From Prorocentrum cordatum (Eukaryota; Sar; Dinophyceae; Prorocentrales; Prorocentraceae): DNA of 64,000 bases. The DNA is taken from NCBI GenBank assembly GCA_963575745.1, contig CAUYUJ010019915.1:611432-675431 (forward strand), written 5' to 3'. This document shows positions 42,680 through 53,094 of the stretch, in pieces. Made by a program: the position numbers and the translations under genes. Under the pieces are notes generated by a model. That model did no database searches, was not told the DNA's origin, and saw only the letters and a list, made by a program, of their open reading frames with translations. The number at the start of each line of letters is the position of its first letter. Positions within the stretch are counted from its first letter, which is position 1.

Positions 42680-42815
42680 GTCGGGCGTGTCCCCCTACAG
42701 GCGGATTCTGGACGGAAAAATGCCAACAAATATTTCAACAAGAGGTCAAAAGATCGTCCCCAGACCGTTTCAAAACTATGTTTGAACGTTCCCCCTGTAG
42801 AGGGACACGCCCGAC
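42680..42815. mobile_element. MITE-like element, family GTCGGGCGTGTCCC, copy 2
   Basis: Terminal inverted repeats of about 22 bases: the left end starts GTCGGGCGTGTCCCCCTA and the right end finishes AGAGGGACACGCCCGAC, with one mismatch. The total is 136 bp. A lone left end of the same family is at 50294-50315. Confidence 0.88.
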
Positions 42816-42914
42816 TCAGGGCCAGGCCCCAAGGGAGGGGGGCACGGCTCAGAAGCCAGGCGAAGGCTGACACACCCACGGCTGCCAGAACGGAGCTCCG
42901 GGGAGTCGTTCTTG

Positions 42915-43078
42915 ACTACCTACCAGACCACCCCAACCCAACCCGAAGACCCGAATTTCGGGTTGGGGGGGGTACGGGTTCCATATGTGTTTTCTCGAGG
43001 TTCCCCGACCCCCCCCCAACTGGAAATGGAGGGCAAATCGAGACCTTCGGGTTGGGTTGGGGTGGTTTGGTGGGTGGT
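42915..43078. mobile_element. MITE-like element, family CCAACCCAACCCGAAG, copy 2
   Basis: Same ends and body order as 40882-41048, in the same orientation, with a slightly shorter left half and a few substitutions. The two copies lie about 2 kb apart. Confidence 0.85.
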
Positions 43079-43284
43079 GAGTTCTCTTTTTCCGGGAAGC
43101 GGCCCGCTTGGCGTTCAGCGCGCTGAGCTTTCTTCTGGGCAGCTTCCGAGCGGCAGCCCCGGCAGGCGGTCCTTCAGGGGGAAGATGCCCTGCGTCTCCT
43201 CGGGAGCGAGGGCGGCCGCGCAGGCCGAAGGCGAGAGGGCTCTGGCGCGGTGCGTGGGCGACGGAGGGAAGCAAGGAAACAGGC

Positions 43285-43402
43285 AGCCTGATCCTCCTCC
43301 TCCTCCCCCTCCCCCTCCCCCTCCTCCTCCTCCTCCTCCTCCTCCTCCTCCTCCTCCTCCTCCTCCTCCTCCTCCTCCTCCTCCTCCTCCTCCTCCTCCT
43401 CC
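43285..43402. repeat. CTC microsatellite
   Basis: Nearly pure CTC triplets, over thirty copies; frames are poly-Pro, poly-Leu or poly-Glu. Confidence 0.97.
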
Positions 43403-43734
43403 CCCAATCTGGATGCCTGGACACGGGCACCAACGCCAACACAGGGGGGGGCCTCCACCAGGGGGAAGATGATCCTAGATTTCGGTGCTGGTGGTAATAT
43501 TTCGGCCATCTTGGGAGCCAGAATATTGCCACCATCGCCGAGACTGGGATCCTCTTCCCTCGGCGGAGGCACACCGCCGTTGTTGGTGTTGGTGTCGACC
43601 TGTAGGCCTGCGACCAATCCTTTTTCCTTAGGAGCGACTCCCTCTACACCACCTGCAACCCTGAAGCTGGCCGTGCGCATCAAAGATAGCGGGCGGACCG
43701 TTTCCAAAATGGGGCTCCCGCCTTCAAAGGTCGG

Positions 43735-43831
43735 TGTCCGTGTCTGTGTCTGTACCTGTACCTGTGTCTGTGTCTGTGTCTGTGTCTGTGTCTGTGTCTG
43801 TGTCTGTGTCTGTGTCTGTGTCTGTGTCTGC
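43735..43831. repeat. TGTGTC hexanucleotide repeat
   Basis: About fourteen copies of TGTGTC with TGTACC variants at the start. Confidence 0.95.
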
Positions 43832-43854
43832 CTCAATCGGGGGCGCGCAAACAT

Positions 43855-44130
43855 GGACTAGCGATCCATGGATTTGGCGCGCGGTCGCTAAATCCATGGA
43901 TCGGGGGAGGCGCCCTCCCCAAAATACGGCCGGTGCCGCATCGCTCGGCGGCGGAGACACGCGACTTCCCATGGGAACGGGACCCGTCGCTAATCCATGC
44001 CCCCTTGATCCATGCTTGCGATCGCCTGATACAGGAGGGCCCCCCCGAGGTCCCCCCAGAGGGCCCCCCGAGGTCCCCCCAGAGGGCCCCCCCCGAGGTC
44101 CCCCCCGAGGGCCCCCTTGATCCATGTTTG
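43855..44130. repeat. Palindromic and GAGGTCCCCCC tandem repeats
   Basis: CGATCCATGGATTT (about 43862) is inverted as AAATCCATGGATCG (about 43890) around a 14-base loop. At 44045-44112 GAGGTCCCCCCAGAGGGCC is repeated about three times. CTTGATCCATG..TTGCGATCGCC occurs on both sides of that block (about 44005 and 44112). Confidence 0.8.
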
Positions 44131-44294
44131 CGATCGCCCGAGTGTCTGCCTGGAGCGCAATCGTCTTCAAAGTTTGCAGCAGCTTCAGGGGCTGGAGGGC
44201 GGCCTCTCTTCAACACCGGGCTCTCGCCTTCGCGCCGCGCGAGCAGTCTTCTTGCGGAGCTGCAGCAGCCTCAAAGATGAAGACGAAAGGCCAC

Positions 44295-44640
44295 TCCTCC
44301 TCCTCCTCCTCCTCCTCCTCCTCCTCCTCCCTCCTCCCCCTCCTCCTCCTCCTCCTCCTCCTTCGTCTCCTCCTCCTCCTCCTCCTCCTCCTCCTCCTCC
44401 TCCTCCCTCCTCCCCTCCTCCTCGTCCTCCTCCTCCTCCTCCTCTTCCTCCTCCTCCTTCTCTCTCCTCCTCCTCCTCTTTCTTCTTCGTTTCCTCCTTC
44501 TCATTCTTCTTTTTCTCATTATTTGTCGTCCTTCTCCTCCTCCTCCTCCTCCTCCTCCTCCTCCTCCTCCTCCTCCTCCTCCTCCTCCTCCTCCTCCTGC
44601 CCCCTCCTGCTCATCCTCCCCCTCCTCCCCCTCCAGTCCC
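44295..44640. repeat. CTC microsatellite
   Basis: Long run of CTC triplets with CTT interruptions immediately upstream of LINE relic B. Frames are artefacts. Confidence 0.95.
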
Positions 44641-44744
44641 TGGGCGGCTAAGAGACCGCCAAGACCAGGGGTTCACAACACTTCCCACAGTGTGCCGAGG
44701 GGCCAAAGAACCCCTCGCCATGCCGGCCAACGGCGCTAGCGCGG

Positions 44745-45650
44745 GCGCCGCGGCGAGGTCAGCCCTGCGGCTCCTCGCCTTCAACCCCCTGCACACGACA
44801 GGCGAGCGGCTCCACAAGCTGCTCGCCGCCCCCCGCGCCTCCGAATTCCTCTTGCTTGCGAGCTGCAGGAGGGGGTGAAGGAGTACTTGGTCGTCGTGTC
44901 GATGGTAGGCTGATAATCGAGTCGGTGTACACCCCAGGAGCATACACAAATAAGTCGACTGGATGTTCGGTAATACTAGGACCAGAGTATCGCGACCAGG
45001 TTGTTACCCAGGTGTGGGGGGCTCATCCAAACTGCGGGGGCATGGCGGTGGCGGCGAGAATGAAGAGAGGAGCGATAGATGCAACGCTTGGCATTTTGTA
45101 CTATCCACCACAACCGTCGAAACGAGGACAGGCGGGCTCCTATTATGCAACGGTCCAGGCCCTCACGAGATGGTGGCGCATCCTGTTACAAGAGTTACCT
45201 GCAAGAGCACTACCAGTTCGTTGCACGCTGATCTAAACGACGGATTAAGCATTAAGCTGTTCCAAAATCTCTGGTCTGGACGTAACCTCCGAGCCCTTCA
45301 ATCGGCCAGTATAGGAATCGTGAGGCCCGCAGGCGTGGAGCTAGCGAAGAGGTCCGCAAGTTGATCGAGGAGCAACATCTAGTGGCCCCGTCGACCTTTT
45401 TACCCTTCGAGAACACCTCTTACTCCTCCAACAATCCCCCGACCTCGTGGAACATCGATTTCTGGTTTATGATTTCTGGATATCGTGATCGTGTTCGGCA
45501 ATGTAAGGCATTGCGTCTCCTTGGGGCGCAGTTACAAGCAGTGCGAGGCCTTCTCCCACATGACCACCTTCCTTTATGCCTGGTCCTGGGATGCGAACAA
45601 GATCCGCGCATGCTTCCCCTGGCCCCCCAAAAAAAGTATGGACCCATCGG
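44745..45650 (+). pseudogene. LINE relic B: AP-type endonuclease
   Basis: Segments in different frames: LRLLAFNPLHTTGERLHKLL (about 44770-44830), with the N-terminal Asn; ELQEGVKEYLVV (about 44860) supplying the Gln-Glu; VILGPEYRDQVVTQVWG and DATLGILYYPP; ADLNDGLS (Asp/Asn pair, about 45230); TSWNIDFWFM; and LLPHDHLPL with the Asp-His active-site pair (about 45550-45575). All expected endonuclease landmarks are present but broken by frameshifts. Confidence 0.7.
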
Positions 45651-45693
45651 CGCTGATGCAGGCTGTCCGTAGTGATACTCGTTCCCCTAGGTT

Positions 45694-46232
45694 GTGGTGA
45701 CGGAGTTGGAGGCTCGCGAGGCCGAGTTTGTGGGATACTCCCAGGCAGGATCGGCTGACACCTTCTTCGAACAATTGGAGGACGTTCTGACTACTATTGG
45801 ACACCGACATTTTGCACGTAACCTCAGGCCTTGGGTCCGAATAAGACTGAACGTCGTCGGGAATTGGTGCGGCTACGTCTTCAATTGAAGGAGCCCAAAC
45901 TGAATATCACGGATGGGGAGGACAAGGAGGAGAAGCTGAAGGAGGTGGAGGAGGAGCTAAAGAGGCTATCTGCCCTGTTGCTTGCCGGACGACGGAGAGC
46001 CAGGAAGGAAGACAGGGGGGTGTACGTTGAGATGATCGAGGAAGCGTGGAGGGATAGGAGGATGACGGACGCGACGACGCTCTCGAGGACAGAGGCTAGG
46101 ACACGATTCGGGGCGAAACAACGAGACGGCCGACATCTCGGACCCCCCCCCCCCACCCACTGGACAAGGAAGTTTGGATCGAGCACTTGTCCAAACCTAT
46201 GGCTGAAGGAAGGATGGAAGCTCGTGTGCTAG
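45694..46232 (+). pseudogene. LINE relic B: linker between endonuclease and reverse transcriptase
   Basis: The second frame (from 45831) is charged and helical: KLKEVEEELKRLSALLL, then MIEEAWRDRRMTDATTLSR and EARTRFGAKQRDG. The EAWRDRRMTD segment corresponds to EGWADRRLAD in relic A at the same place in the protein, which shows the two elements are related. Confidence 0.7.
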
Positions 46233-46242
46233 ACTGACCGTC

Positions 46243-47560
46243 TTGGAGGCAAGAGAGGGAAATTTTACCAGTCCCCCCTACGTCGGCCTCGGACGAGGAC
46301 GCCATCGCGCAGCTCGCGGGGAGGATTTCGACACGATTAGGAACTGTGTCAGGAAGGCGGGGAAACGTCGTGCGGTCCCACCTGGAACCACCCCTCTGGA
46401 GATCTGGGATATGGTCCTGTTCCCCCTGCATGGTATCTCTACTCGAGGGCACGGTCTAGGGCACCCCCAACCTTCAAGGCCCACCGTCTCCTGCATCTCG
46501 GGCTCTCTCAGGTTCGCCGTGTGGACATGGAGCCACCATACTGGCCCAGATCGAGGGGAACAGGGCTTCAAAAAACGACAAAGCTGGACCCGAGGGACGT
46601 GGGCTGATCCACACCCTCCCCTCCATCGACAAGGCCTGGCTCGCTCGCAGGATATCCCGCAGGCCTCCGATTCAGGGCCACGGCTTCGCTAGACATCGCA
46701 GCTGTGAGGATGCCATCATGTCGCCGACGATCGTGTGTTATAGGCTACGTCAACGTCGGTGGTCGCACGCAGTCGCGATGAGAGATCTTTCGAACGCGTT
46801 CGGCAGCACCAAGTGGAGCAAGTTACATGAGGTCGCTCGAGAGACAGTCCGTCCATGCGATCGTGTACTGTGCCGCCAACGATGTAGGCTCTCGGTGGTG
46901 GAGATAGATACAATGTCAGGCCCATTGATAATTAAGACAGGAGTAGGAGGAGTAATGGGAGACCGCTTCAACCTGCACGGTTTCTCGGGGGCGTTCGTGG
47001 ATCCAGTGAAGTGTTGAGCACAAGCAGTGTTAGAGCGTATACCTTCCACCTCCGTCTTGACCGGGGAATGGTGTAGTGAGCCAGTTGACACGTCTTTTCA
47101 AGAGTGTGCCGACGAATTGTTAAGAACGCTCCCGTTGGTCACGGGCACTAGGATGAGCGAGGTTTACCAAATGTTGCGCACTTCGGACGAGATACTGGAC
47201 AGCTCTCTTTCGTCGGCAGGGTATGCCCAGAACAAGAGCAAGCAGGCAATCTTCATTGAAGGGGAGAGGGCCACAGCGCACGGAGTAGCAGGTAAGCAGA
47301 TGGACGGCATAGTTAGTTACCGATGTGGCACGGTACTCAGGCCCAGTTCTCACACCTACCCAGCAATCGTCACCTGAGGTTGAGAGACGTATCATGGCGG
47401 CGACTTCCTCGTATTATAGCATGGGAACATGTTGGGGCCTTCCCCTCCCGCGGGCATGGCATCGACGGGTATGGAGCCATTCCTATGAAGCACGAAGCAG
47501 ATGGAAGAAATGGACAGGCACTTAGCACGATTAGGGAGGATGGCTATGAGGGGGGGGCAT
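46243..47560 (+). pseudogene. LINE relic B: reverse transcriptase, mutated catalytic box
   Basis: Segments in changing frames: DFDTIRNCVRKAGKRRAVP (about 46325), ARRISRRPPIQGHGFARHRS (about 46640-46700), motif A AMRDLSNAFGS (about 46770-46805), motif B GVGGVMGDRFNLHGFS (about 46940-46990) and then ECADELLRTLPL (about 47100-47138). The last sits where YADDLL is expected, so the first residue and the second catalytic Asp are replaced. A thumb-like segment, RYSGPVLTPTQQSSPEVERR, follows at about 47330-47390. Confidence 0.72.
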
Positions 47561-48420
47561 GCGCGACGAGGGAGGACGGCACCAAGCGCACTATGGACAC
47601 CCAGTCTATCCTAGCTTACCGGGGGGTGCTACTACTCAGCGTGAGATATTGGCACGCCGTCTGTCGTGGTACCACGACTGGGCGTCATATCAGGACGATC
47701 ACGTGCAAGTGTTGTCGGCACTATTTGGAGCTTTCCCGTTCGAGGCTGCAGACGCGATGCCGTGTAACGCCACCTGTCTGACACCTTACGCTTCTCCATG
47801 GACCAAGAGAATTGGCACAGACATGCTAGATACTGCCGCTGTACGCCCAAATGAGGAGGAGTTGCTCACTAGTATCGGAGAGTGCCCTTGGCTACTGATC
47901 TCAGGTGATGATTGTCGTCGGGACATCGCTCGAATTTACGTTCGTCGAGTGCGTGCAGCTGAACGTACATTTGCGATCCCACCAGCCTCGTATGGACTGG
48001 AGGAGGCGGAGGAGTGGGAGGGCAACATCAACTGAATGGAGGATGAGGTGGAGTACCCCTATACGTGCACAGCAACAATAGAAGGACAGACGGAGGTGGA
48101 GCCAGAGGAGAAGTGTGGTGAACGATTTCGTACTCAGAAGGGCCTAATGGAGCACCTCCGTCATCGCCACTGTATTCGCAACCTCCCCCACGTCCTCACC
48201 AAGACGAACCAATACCCAGTATGTGTTCGTGTATTTCGGTCACAGATTACTGCAGCTAGACACCTACAGACACCCATACTGAGGGGGTAGTATGGGAAGT
48301 GGGAGCCTCGGTCTATGGATGAACTTCAGCAGCCCACCGACTTAAGTGCAACACGTGCTCGTGCATGGGTCGGAACCCGCGAGCCCTCCGTAGCCATCAA
48401 GTTGCCCACCTTCCATTCCG
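47559..48420 (+). pseudogene. LINE relic B: C-terminal helical and zinc-finger domain
   Basis: The frame 47559-48290 is interrupted by one stop (48033-48035). The helical part (WTKRIGTDMLDTAAV, then ISGDDCRRDIARIYVRRVRA) parallels that of relic A. Cys/His clusters follow: YTCTATIEG ... KCGERFRTQKGLMEHLRHRH; PVCVRVFRSQITAARHL; and, after a frame change, KCNTCSCMGRNPRALRSHQ with a further His. The count and order match relics A and C. Confidence 0.7.
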
Positions 48421-48521
48421 AGTGCTACCTCAACCGCCTTCTGAGTTGGTATCACAGTCCTTCGGAAACCATGCTGGAAGGAGGGGCACCTGCGAGCGCC
48501 TCCGACAGCAGCGACGCGGGG

Positions 48522-49226
48522 ATGCCGACGTGGTTGGAGAGAGGCTCGGAGGGCCCAAGATCGGAGGCCAAACACGCTCGAGGCTCCAGTGTTCAGGCCG
48601 CGAAGGGCGGCAACAAGTTCGACAGGTGGGAGATGGCGCTGCTCATGACGATCGCGAAGATGGTGCTGCCGGGCGCCCGCCAGATCGCGTCTCTAGAAGG
48701 CACTGTGTACGAGACGTACTTCGCGAAGGAGGACGGCGACGGCACAGTTGGGGAGGTGTGCAAAGCCACAGGAGTTGCCTACGACAAGGAATCGCACGCA
48801 GAAGCTCAAGGAGCACGACAAGGCTGGCGAGACGATCGACTACAAGGCTCGAGGAGCCCCATACGTTCAGGTCTACAACATGGTGATCAGGCGCGTGCTG
48901 GACAAGATCGGCCCCGACGGCCCGCACAAGGACGAGGCCCAGTACAGGGCGGAGAAGAGCTCCTGGGACGAAGTGGTGATGAAGAGGCCCTCGCAGACCG
49001 CGGCGATGGACGTGCTGCACCTCAAATACAAGCGGGCGAGCAAAAGCTCGAGGCAGGGCGTGCTGAGCCTGGCCGTTTCCGTGAGGGGGAGGATCGTGGC
49101 AGGCATGTGGGCGATTGTGCTCGAGTACACGGTGGGGAAGGACGGCCCGAAGAGGACGACAGGACCCGCGCCGCGGGGATCGGCGAAACCCACGCGAGCA
49201 AGGGCGGGGGCAAGGGCAACAAATGA
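48522..49226 (+). pseudogene. Small ORF downstream of LINE relic B (3'-ORF family), frameshifted
   Basis: The first frame, from MPTWLERG, reads GGNKFDRWEMALLMTIAKMV, RQIASLEGTVYETYFAKED and then CKATGVAYDKE. A one-base shift near 48790 leads to KLKEHDKAGETIDYKARGA, PYVQVYNMVIRRVLDKIG, KSSWDEVVMKRPSQTAAMD and LKYKRASKSSRQGVLSLAV. The RGAPYVQVYNMVIRRVL segment aligns in position with LGPLHTLMFGVLLVGL of relic A. A short Gly/Lys tail ends at 49226. No function is recognised. Confidence 0.5.
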
Positions 49227-50293
49227 TTGGGCTCCAGAGCAGCGGGCGCCTTGCGGGCCTCGTGGCGCGTGGTGTCATCCCTCCTGACGCTGTCTCGTCT
49301 CTTGCCCACCCTGCCCTGCCGTCCTGTGCTTCCTCGGCTCTCCCCACCGTCCCTGTTGCCATAATCCCCAGGCGCAGCATTGTCGCTGAGAGGTCTCTCG
49401 GTGCCGATTTGAAGCGTACAGAGAACCGACAGGAGAACAGGGGGACAGCAAGTTGGGTCACGCCATGTGGGTCGCGAGTCTGCAAGCGAATATCTCAGGA
49501 CGTGCCAGGCCCTCCGCCGCAGGGAGCCTTCGGAACCAGCCGACGGCGTGCCACCAGCCCTGCAGGGAGAGGAGGCCGAGCTAAGTGAAGGGGCCCAGGG
49601 ACACACAAATGAGTACGCACAGATCCCAGGAATCCCCCATATTGTTCCATATATTCTGGGTTTCTGTCTTCCCCCCCACTGCCCATAGTTTCGCATATTT
49701 TCCCGGGAATCGACGATTGATCATGTCTGTGTGTGTTTCCCTCCTGACTATAAGGGAGGGGGACGGGCACCGAGTTCGGGTGGTCGTCGTCGCGGGGGGG
49801 GAGAGTTGGAAGAGCGCGCTAGGCGCCGTGGAGGTACCTGCCAGGGCTGCGCGCCCGAACGCAGATCGCCTCCTTGATAGGGGCAGCGCGGGCATCTGTC
49901 CGAGAGGCCACGGGCCCTCTAGCAGCTCGTGGGACACGGCAACGGTCGTAGAAGCAACGCCCGCAGGCGATAGCAGCAGGCCACACTTAGCGAGCTGCTG
50001 GACCTCCATGGGCATTATGATCTGATCTGATCTCCTCCCCCTCCTCCTCCCCCTCCTCCCCCTCCTCCCCCTCCTCCTCCTCCTCCTCCTCCTCCTCCGT
50101 AGCACCTGTCGACTGCAGGCCAACTCGGGCAGCCACCGCGCAGGACCACTGGGAGGGGGGCCGTTTTCACAAGCGACTCATCGCCTCAGCGCCGCGCACA
50201 TCCGCTCGAAGAGCTGGCAACCGTTGCAGGGACGGTGGGCGGCTCCTCTTCTTCCAACGTGGGGCGGCAGATACAAGTTGGCTTTACTCTGAG
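49227..50293. other. Spacer, no supported gene
   Basis: Mixed sequence with a CTC block at 50030-50098. The direct repeat CTGATCTGATCT lies just before that block. No ORF worth reporting. Confidence 0.4.
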
Positions 50294-50315
50294 GTCGGGT
50301 GTGTCCCCCTACAGG
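50294..50315 (+). mobile_element. Solo terminal repeat of the GTCGGGCGTGTCCC MITE family
   Basis: GTCGGGTGTGTCCCCCTACA followed by GG matches the left end of the element at 42680 with one difference. The body and right end are absent. It lies close to the 5' truncation point of LINE relic C. Confidence 0.7.
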
Positions 50316-50515
50316 ACGCCGCCGACTGCAGGGTCGGATGAAATTCACAGTTCTTGCACTTGGGCTCCCAGATGCACGAGATAGGCGCAGTTATGAACGG
50401 GGACAAGCAGGTATCATTGGTGCAGTTGGAGGGGAGGGGGATTCAGCAGGGCATGAGAAGGCTCTATCGAGACGAGGGAGCGTTACGAGGGCAGGTACGG
50501 AGAGAGGCGCCATAA

Positions 50516-50794
50516 TTGGGAGGCAGGCTGCAGTTTCAAGGAAGCGTGAAGCCTGAGATCGACAATCGCATCAAGCGTGCGAAGCAGGCGTTTGCTGTCT
50601 TGGGTAGTTTTTGGTCTGAAATTACAAGCGATCGGTGGCGATCGGTTATGTTCACGAGTATAGTGGAGGGGGCCTTATTCGCGGAGAGAATCGCATATCC
50701 GATTGGGGAGACTGAATTACAGAGACTGGAGGGAATTCAGGCGTCTTTAGCAAGACGAGCGTTACAAGGTAAAGGGTGTCTGAAGTTCCACTGA
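50516..50794 (+). pseudogene. LINE relic C: reverse transcriptase thumb
   Basis: The frame reads LQFQGSVKPEIDNRIKRAK, AFAVLGSFWSEITSDRWRS, VMFTSIVEGALFAERIAYPI and QRLEGIQASLARRALQGK. It aligns with the thumb of relic A (LGG..., FWHS..., GGESY) and is better preserved. It ends in a stop at 50792-50794, after which the protein continues in another frame. Confidence 0.75.
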
Positions 50795-50846
50795 AGACCA
50801 ACCCAAAAAATACTGCGCTCTCTCGAATGCACAGATTCGGGAGCAA

Positions 50847-51713
50847 ATGGAACTTCGGACACCCTCCAGTATATTACGTGCATGGCGAGTCAGCTGGTGG
50901 CAGGAGCTCGTGAGGTCCCCCGAGCGCCATACCTTGATGCTGGTATCGCTCTTCGGTGATGCTGCGTGGGACAGGCAACGCCTATGTGAACGAGACGGTT
51001 CGGTTTTTTCGACGGCTGGTGCCAAATGGTGGAGTCAATTCTTGCTGGATATTTCTGTTTGCATCGCGGAACTCGGTATGCCAGAGGTGCGACCGGTACT
51101 CCTTCGCAAGCCTGTCGCCTTGTTTTGTGACGAAAGTATCCGGAAAGCCTTTTTGGAGGTCCAAGTATCGCAGGTGAAGAGGATTTCAGGAGGATCGAGG
51201 ACGTTTCAGGAGATCTACCAGGAGGTGATGGAGATGGGGGAAAATGCTCAGGACAACGGAGGAGACGTGGAAAGCGACGGAGGGGATGTTGAGGCAGGTG
51301 GAGAAGAGGGACAAAGAGATGTGCTTCTAGATCCGCCTGTGCCGCTTGTGCCAAAGACAGCCCCAGCACCATACGAGTGCGACATTGAGGGCTGCGGCAT
51401 GGCGTTCACTACGAAACGTCAGTTCCTTCTTCATCAGGCCAACTCTAAAGCAGCGGGCCACGGACAAATGAACCTCGCCAAGATCCTCACTGTTTCCCAC
51501 AAGTCTATTAAGTGTGACAATTTCTGCACGACCCGTCGGTACACATCTGATCACCTTGCTGCCAGTCTAGCTCGAGGCCAGTGCCCTAGATTTACAGGCT
51601 CGGAGACGATACATACACATGTGGTGAGCCCCCCTTACAAATTCGAGATATGCAACATCGAGTTTCAGAGCTATGCTATTGCACGGGGGCATATTGTAAC
51701 ATACCGACCTTGA
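50847..51713 (+). pseudogene. LINE relic C: C-terminal helical and zinc-finger domain
   Basis: An intact 288-codon frame. The helical part (ILRAWRVSWWQELVRSPE, KWWSQFLLDISVCIAEL, then CDESIRKAFLEVQVSQVKR) is followed by an acidic Gly-rich spacer and three Cys/His clusters: YECDIEGCGMAFTTKRQF with HQ..H; IKCDNFCTTRRYTSDHL ... C; and FEICNIEFQSYAIARGH. It is the clearest copy of the tail shared by relics A and B. Confidence 0.75.
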
Positions 51714-51899
51714 AGTATTCGACTTGATTAGAGGCATCCTTATTTTTTCTGCGTATGTGGCATTGTGGCCCAGTCATCATCAGGGCGTTGTTGCGACCAT
51801 TTCAGCAGCCTCCTGTTCATTGGGGCCACACTCCTAGGAGTTCTGCAGTACTTTCGCGCGTTCGAGGCTGGGCGATGTCGGCCTGGTCTGATCAGTTTG

Positions 51900-52480
51900 G
51901 CGCGGCTGGCGTTCCAGGGGACGCCTCTGCTGCGGCAGCTGGTCGAGTTGTACAGTATGCCAAAGTGGAGTGCACGGAAGACAAAGCCAAGGTTACATAA
52001 CTTGGCGCTGAAGCTGGGAGTGATCGCGAATCAGAAGAACAGGCTGCTCGAAGCGGCGTGCACGGTGCAGATTGGGATCCCCACAGAAGGCAGCTTGTGC
52101 GTCGCCATGCTCAAGGCCCACAACGAGGAGTACATCCCAAGGGTCCGCGGCAAGAAGGGGCACGACTTGGGGCCGCCAGACTCGTTCCTCCTGACGGCCA
52201 CCTGCTTGACGATGGTCGACTCAGCTCCCGAGCCTCTCAGTGTACAAGCCAGGGAGCTGTGAGGCTCAGCACATGATTGGTCTGTTTCGCATGGAAAAGA
52301 TGTTCGACTCGATGTTCGACTCAAAGAAGAGGCGCCTGATCATTACGATGAGGGATGAGAAGTGGGAGAAGTCGTTGGTCACGGTGGTGGAGGAATTCAT
52401 CAAGAGGAAGTCCTTCTCTGGGCCGCGCCCACCTGGGCACCTGGAGCTCGAGGGTCCGAAAATCTTGGAGCTATCGTGAG
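51900..52480 (+). pseudogene. Small ORF downstream of LINE relic C (3'-ORF family), frameshifted
   Basis: The first frame reads SMPKWSARKTKPRLHNLALK, NRLLEAACTVQIGIPTEGS, KAHNEEYIPRVRGKKGHD and LGPPDSFLLTATCLTMVD. A shift near 52235 leads to MIGLFRMEKMFDSMFDSKK, LIITMRDEKWEKSLVTVV and EEFIKRKSF. The LGPPDSFLL segment parallels LGPLHTLMF in relic A and RGAPYVQVY in relic B; the following basic helix also corresponds. Unknown function. Confidence 0.5.
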
Positions 52481-53094
52481 TCGGGTTGCTGTCTGTGCGT
52501 GCAGTCGGTACCGTCAGCACTGCTGTGAATTTTGTGGCTGCCGCCCTGTGCCTCCGCCGACACTCGTCGATGAGCTGGCTTTCAGCAGTTCCCGCGCAGT
52601 TATGTTTTTTTGCTTGTTGTGGCTGTCGCCTCGCCGCCGTAAGGATGCCTCTGTGGGCCTCGCTCTGGTCTGGAGTGTAGCCCTCTCTGCATGCAGTGGT
52701 CCTTCCTGCCGTCGTCCTTCGTCCCTCCTCTCTCCTCTCTTCCTTCTCGCTCGTTTCGGGCCTGTTGGCCTCTCCTCCCTACCTCTGGGGCTGTCCCTTG
52801 CTGGGTGCTGGTGAAGGGGCCGTGCACGCTGCCGCTGGCGGTGGTGCCTGGCCCTGTCGCCTCTCCTGGCCTGGTACTGCGCCAGCTCTCTCTTGGTTCT
52901 TCCGCTCGTCGTTGCTGTTTGCTGGTGGACCGAGAGCTCGTGCGCCCGTCGCCAAGCGCCGTGCACGGGCAGCGCCCGAGAGGGCCTGCCGTTCGTGCCC
53001 CACGTCCAGTGTGGTGCTGAGCAGCTCGACTTGAGGGGATTGCCCCACACCTCTCCTTGGTTCGACCCGTCATTGAACCCCTGAGGGGCGCCGC
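52481..53094. other. No supported gene
   Basis: GC- and T-rich sequence following LINE relic C, possibly including its 3' untranslated tail. Open frames are present on both strands but none looks like a protein, and no terminal A tract was seen. Confidence 0.4.

Larger units (their letters stand above)
44745..49226 (+). mobile_element. LINE relic B: endonuclease, reverse transcriptase, zinc fingers and downstream ORF
   Basis: Same order as relic A on the opposite strand: endonuclease (44745-45650), linker (45694-46232), reverse transcriptase (46243-47560), helical and zinc-finger C-terminus (47559-48420) and downstream ORF (48522-49226). Many frameshifts and at least one in-frame stop (48033-48035) make it more decayed than relic A. 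Confidence 0.82.
50340..52480 (+). mobile_element. LINE relic C: 5'-truncated, thumb, zinc fingers and downstream ORF
   Basis: Only the 3' part of the element remains: reverse transcriptase thumb (50516-50794), helical and zinc-finger C-terminus (50847-51713) and downstream ORF (about 51900-52480). The 5' truncation is typical of LINE insertions; the endonuclease and catalytic reverse transcriptase are missing. Confidence 0.8.

Noticed and set aside
43700-43730. AGCCCCATTTTGG on the minus strand as a leader relic
   Set aside because: The 3' half of the leader is absent and no ORF follows at a suitable distance.
52486-53085. Overlapping 80-180-codon frames on both strands
   Set aside because: GC-rich composition leaves frames open by chance; none has a protein-like composition or supporting context.
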